Shown one piece after another: positions 62,030 to 64,000 of a DNA stretch of 64,000 bases. Within the stretch, counting starts at the first letter, position 1; every line of letters starts with the position of its first letter. The notes beneath the pieces were generated by a model. That model ran no database searches. It was given only the letters and a program-made list of their open reading frames with translations, and was not told the origin of the DNA. The DNA is taken from positions 59,040,228-59,104,227 of the forward strand of contig NC_088716.1 of the NCBI RefSeq assembly GCF_963576615.1. The letters are read 5' to 3'. The translations under genes and the position numbers were made by a program. Source of the stretch: Watersipora subatra. Taxonomy: Eukaryota > Bryozoa > Gymnolaemata > Cheilostomatida > Watersiporidae.

Positions 62030-62445
62030 ATACTAGTTGTGCTACCTGGTGTTTCATGGGTATTAAAAATCAAACAATGAGAGGTAATGAGAGTTGCCTG
62101 CAACTTGCTATTAGCCTGGTGCATTGCCAATGGACAATTTGAGTAAGCTTGCTAATAAGAGCTACCGCTTCTCATGGTGTTGCACCATCACTCTACACTT
62201 CTCATGATGTTACCCCATCACCTTGTGTCGTGACGGAGAGCGGGAGCGTATTTGCTCCCATATAGTGATGTATATCGCATAATTAATCCATCAAGCTTGT
62301 GTGGCTGAATTGGTAAGGCATTGGACTGGCAGACCGAAGAGTCCGAGACCAAATCTTTTGCATTATGGATTCTTTATTCTAAGATATTAATTAATAGCTA
62401 TAGCTGGACATACCGAAAGACAGATGACAAACTTTGAGAAATATA
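62030..62445 (+). mobile_element. tRNA-derived SINE, second tandem copy
   Basis: Begins actagttgtgctacctggtg; core gcctggtgcattgccaatgg; A box gtggctgaattggtaaggc; B-box-like agtccgagaccaaatc; tail agctatagctggacatacc, acaaactttgag, then TATATA. More diverged than the copy to its left. Confidence 0.75.
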
Positions 62446-62710
62446 TATATAGATATAGTATATGTATTGACTATAGCAAAGTAAGTGTAGGCCTTTCACT
62501 AACATTATCACCTGTTGTGGACAATTATTAAATCTAATAAGTATGGTTTCGCTAAAATTTAAACAAGTTCTGATAATTCATTATTACTTTCATGATTACA
62601 TTGATAGAGAGACGTAAGTTTTATGTTTGAAAGTAAAAAAATACTTTTTAAAAAGAATAATAATTAGAAAAGTAGAGACAGGGTGGCTGTTACTATCTGC
62701 TGATACTCAC

Positions 62711-62851
62711 ACGCCAGAGGATCACTTGTACCAGATATCTATCTGTGTGAGCTGGCAGCAGTTCTTGCAATAGTGTCATCCCTCCCCCATGGACACATTG
62801 CTCATATCCAACCCTGACTACCCTGAGCAGGCACTTTTGCCCGCATGCACC
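62711..62851 (-). CDS. candidate exon with a CxxxCLLR motif, unidentified gene
   Basis: Exactly 47 codons between an AG acceptor (preceded by TTTTTTCTTTG, a fair pyrimidine tract) and a consensus donor (CGT then GTGAGT). It reads GACGQKCLLRVVRVGYEQCV, HGGGMTLLQELLPAH, TDRYLVQVILWR. The GxxCLLR start recalls the DM4/12-type domain (CLLRxICE) of invertebrate secreted proteins, but that is a weak resemblance. A Lys/Glu-rich frame at 62980-63180 (IARKKQEIMVVDKEESRKRK) could be a neighbouring exon. No gene model could be completed. Confidence 0.4.
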
Positions 62852-63180
62852 CTCATAATTGTCAAAGAAAAAATCTCTTTGCTGGGTTCACTGCCTGCAC
62901 GAAGAGATCCCATTTTAAAATATTAAAGCAGGTATTGACTGACTTGTCAAATTACCAAACAGTAAGGAAAAGTAAAATTCGCAGACTGATTTCATGACCA
63001 GAACAAACATGCTTAACTACGTGAAGAACTTTTGCCCCTCCAGGGAGGCAACCCTCTTCACTCCTAGCCCTCTCCTCTTTCTTCCTTTTCCTACTCTCCT
63101 CTTTGTCTACCACCATGATTTCTTGCTTTTTTCGCGCAATGTCATGTAGTCTAATCATTCCATATCGCGTACAAATCATC

Positions 63181-63756
63181 TGATCTCGATTACAGGTGAG
63201 TAACCATTTCTACGTTCGCTAATGCAAAAAAGATCGGCCTACCTTGCCAAAGAGGCTATGACTCCATCATATGCGCATGTCTGAATAGAATGAGTCAGAC
63301 ATTTTACTAGTTGTTGTTTAAAGCATTATTGAAGTACAAGGACTACAGGCTGTAGAATTCCATTGAGTCAAGAGTAATTAATGTACAATGATGAGGAAAC
63401 TTTGGGCACGGGTTTGAAGATGCTATTCGAAAGATTAAAACAACAGGACGAACAGAACTCTCACATTTGGTCAATGCTGTAGATGAAGAGAAGAGTTTCT
63501 ATAGTTAGATACTATAGTCATGTAATCAAAAACGACAGGCTGTACAACACCACTGTACATGCCATAAAGTATGAAACAAAAATATATGGTAGTAGAAAAT
63601 AATGCATTGCAAAAAATAAACAACCTGATAAAATAGAAAGAGTAATCCCAACGTAGACGAATAAAAGACGCATTCGTCATTCTCCGCACATGTTGTCATA
63701 GATAGCATTCAGAACCATGAGTTCACCTTGCACGAGTTGTCATACAACCCTGTCAA
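63181..63756. other. no gene seen
   Basis: AT-rich; short open frames on the minus strand lack support. Confidence 0.45.
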
Positions 63757-63860
63757 GCTGGGAGTGGTGGTGCAATCTTGTAATCCAACTACTTGGAAGC
63801 TAGGTTTGTTGGTCAACATCGGATCGAATAAACTTTAACCAGCTTATCCGATTGTCAGTA
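63757..63860 (+). ncRNA. 7SL (SRP RNA) Alu-domain-like sequence
   Basis: gctgggagtggtggtgcaat, cttgtaatccaactacttgg and aagctagg align by eye with the 5' end of metazoan 7SL RNA (GCCGGGCGCGGTGGCGCGTG, CCTGTAGTCCCAGCTACTCGG, GAGGCTGAGG). The following ttatccgattgtcagtaaac may correspond to the next conserved stretch. The conserved S-domain sequence (ATGGTGACC) is not seen before the window ends. It may therefore be a 7SL pseudogene, a 7SL-derived SINE or a truncated gene. Confidence 0.5.
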
Positions 63861-64000
63861 AACTGGTTTGGTCGCACACTTTTAGAGAGCGATTTTGAGT
63901 AGAAGGTGGTGGAAAGTTTGTAAGAATAAAAAAAGCCAATGCATTTTGGCGAGATGCTCACTACAAGCCAGTGATTGCCATGTTTCAAATAACTCTGTGT

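Overview
Eukaryotic nuclear DNA from an AT-rich animal genome. Genes are split into many short exons with GT-AG introns, and the spaces between them are full of tRNA-derived SINEs, Penelope-like and R4-like retroelements, fold-back elements, minisatellites and long (TA)n tracts. The protein families (FoxJ2/3, ANKRD42, PAXBP1/GCFC2, a short-chain-collagen-C4-type protein) fit an invertebrate, most likely a spiralian such as a mollusc, bryozoan or annelid. The phylum is inference. Exons were placed by hand from splice signals, reading phase and recalled family sequences.

Layout: (1) 0-2.7 kb: 5' part of a FoxJ2/3-like forkhead gene, minus strand, running off the left edge. (2) 2.7-11 kb: few genes; two candidate minus-strand exons near 5 kb, minisatellites, and a 1.1-kb hAT element with a BED-finger remnant. 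(3) 11.0-17.6 kb: a seven-exon plus-strand gene for an unidentified multi-pass membrane protein (327 aa), its introns filled with fold-back elements and a 45-bp tandem repeat of an exon end plus splice donor. (4) 18.7-27 kb: last two exons of a short-chain-collagen-C4-like gene (minus), then Penelope-like fragments (two in a large palindrome), microsatellites and fold-back elements. (5) 27.3-30.7 kb: a three-exon minus-strand gene for a small single-pass membrane protein (135 aa). (6) 31.5-44.4 kb: complete 12-exon ANKRD42 (537 aa, minus), with a 44-copy 67-bp minisatellite in one intron. (7) 44.8-58.0 kb: complete 14-exon PAXBP1/GCFC2 gene (839 aa, plus), head-to-head with ANKRD42, 382 bp between start codons. 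(8) 58-64 kb: candidate minus-strand exons, a hAT MITE with a perfect 8-bp duplication, a 5'-truncated R4/Dong-type LINE with a long open frame between TA tracts, two SINEs and a 7SL-RNA-like sequence.

For the two complete genes and the two membrane-protein genes the exon phases close exactly, from start codon to stop. The most notable pattern is that in three genes a tandem array begins at, or within a few bases of, a 5' splice site.
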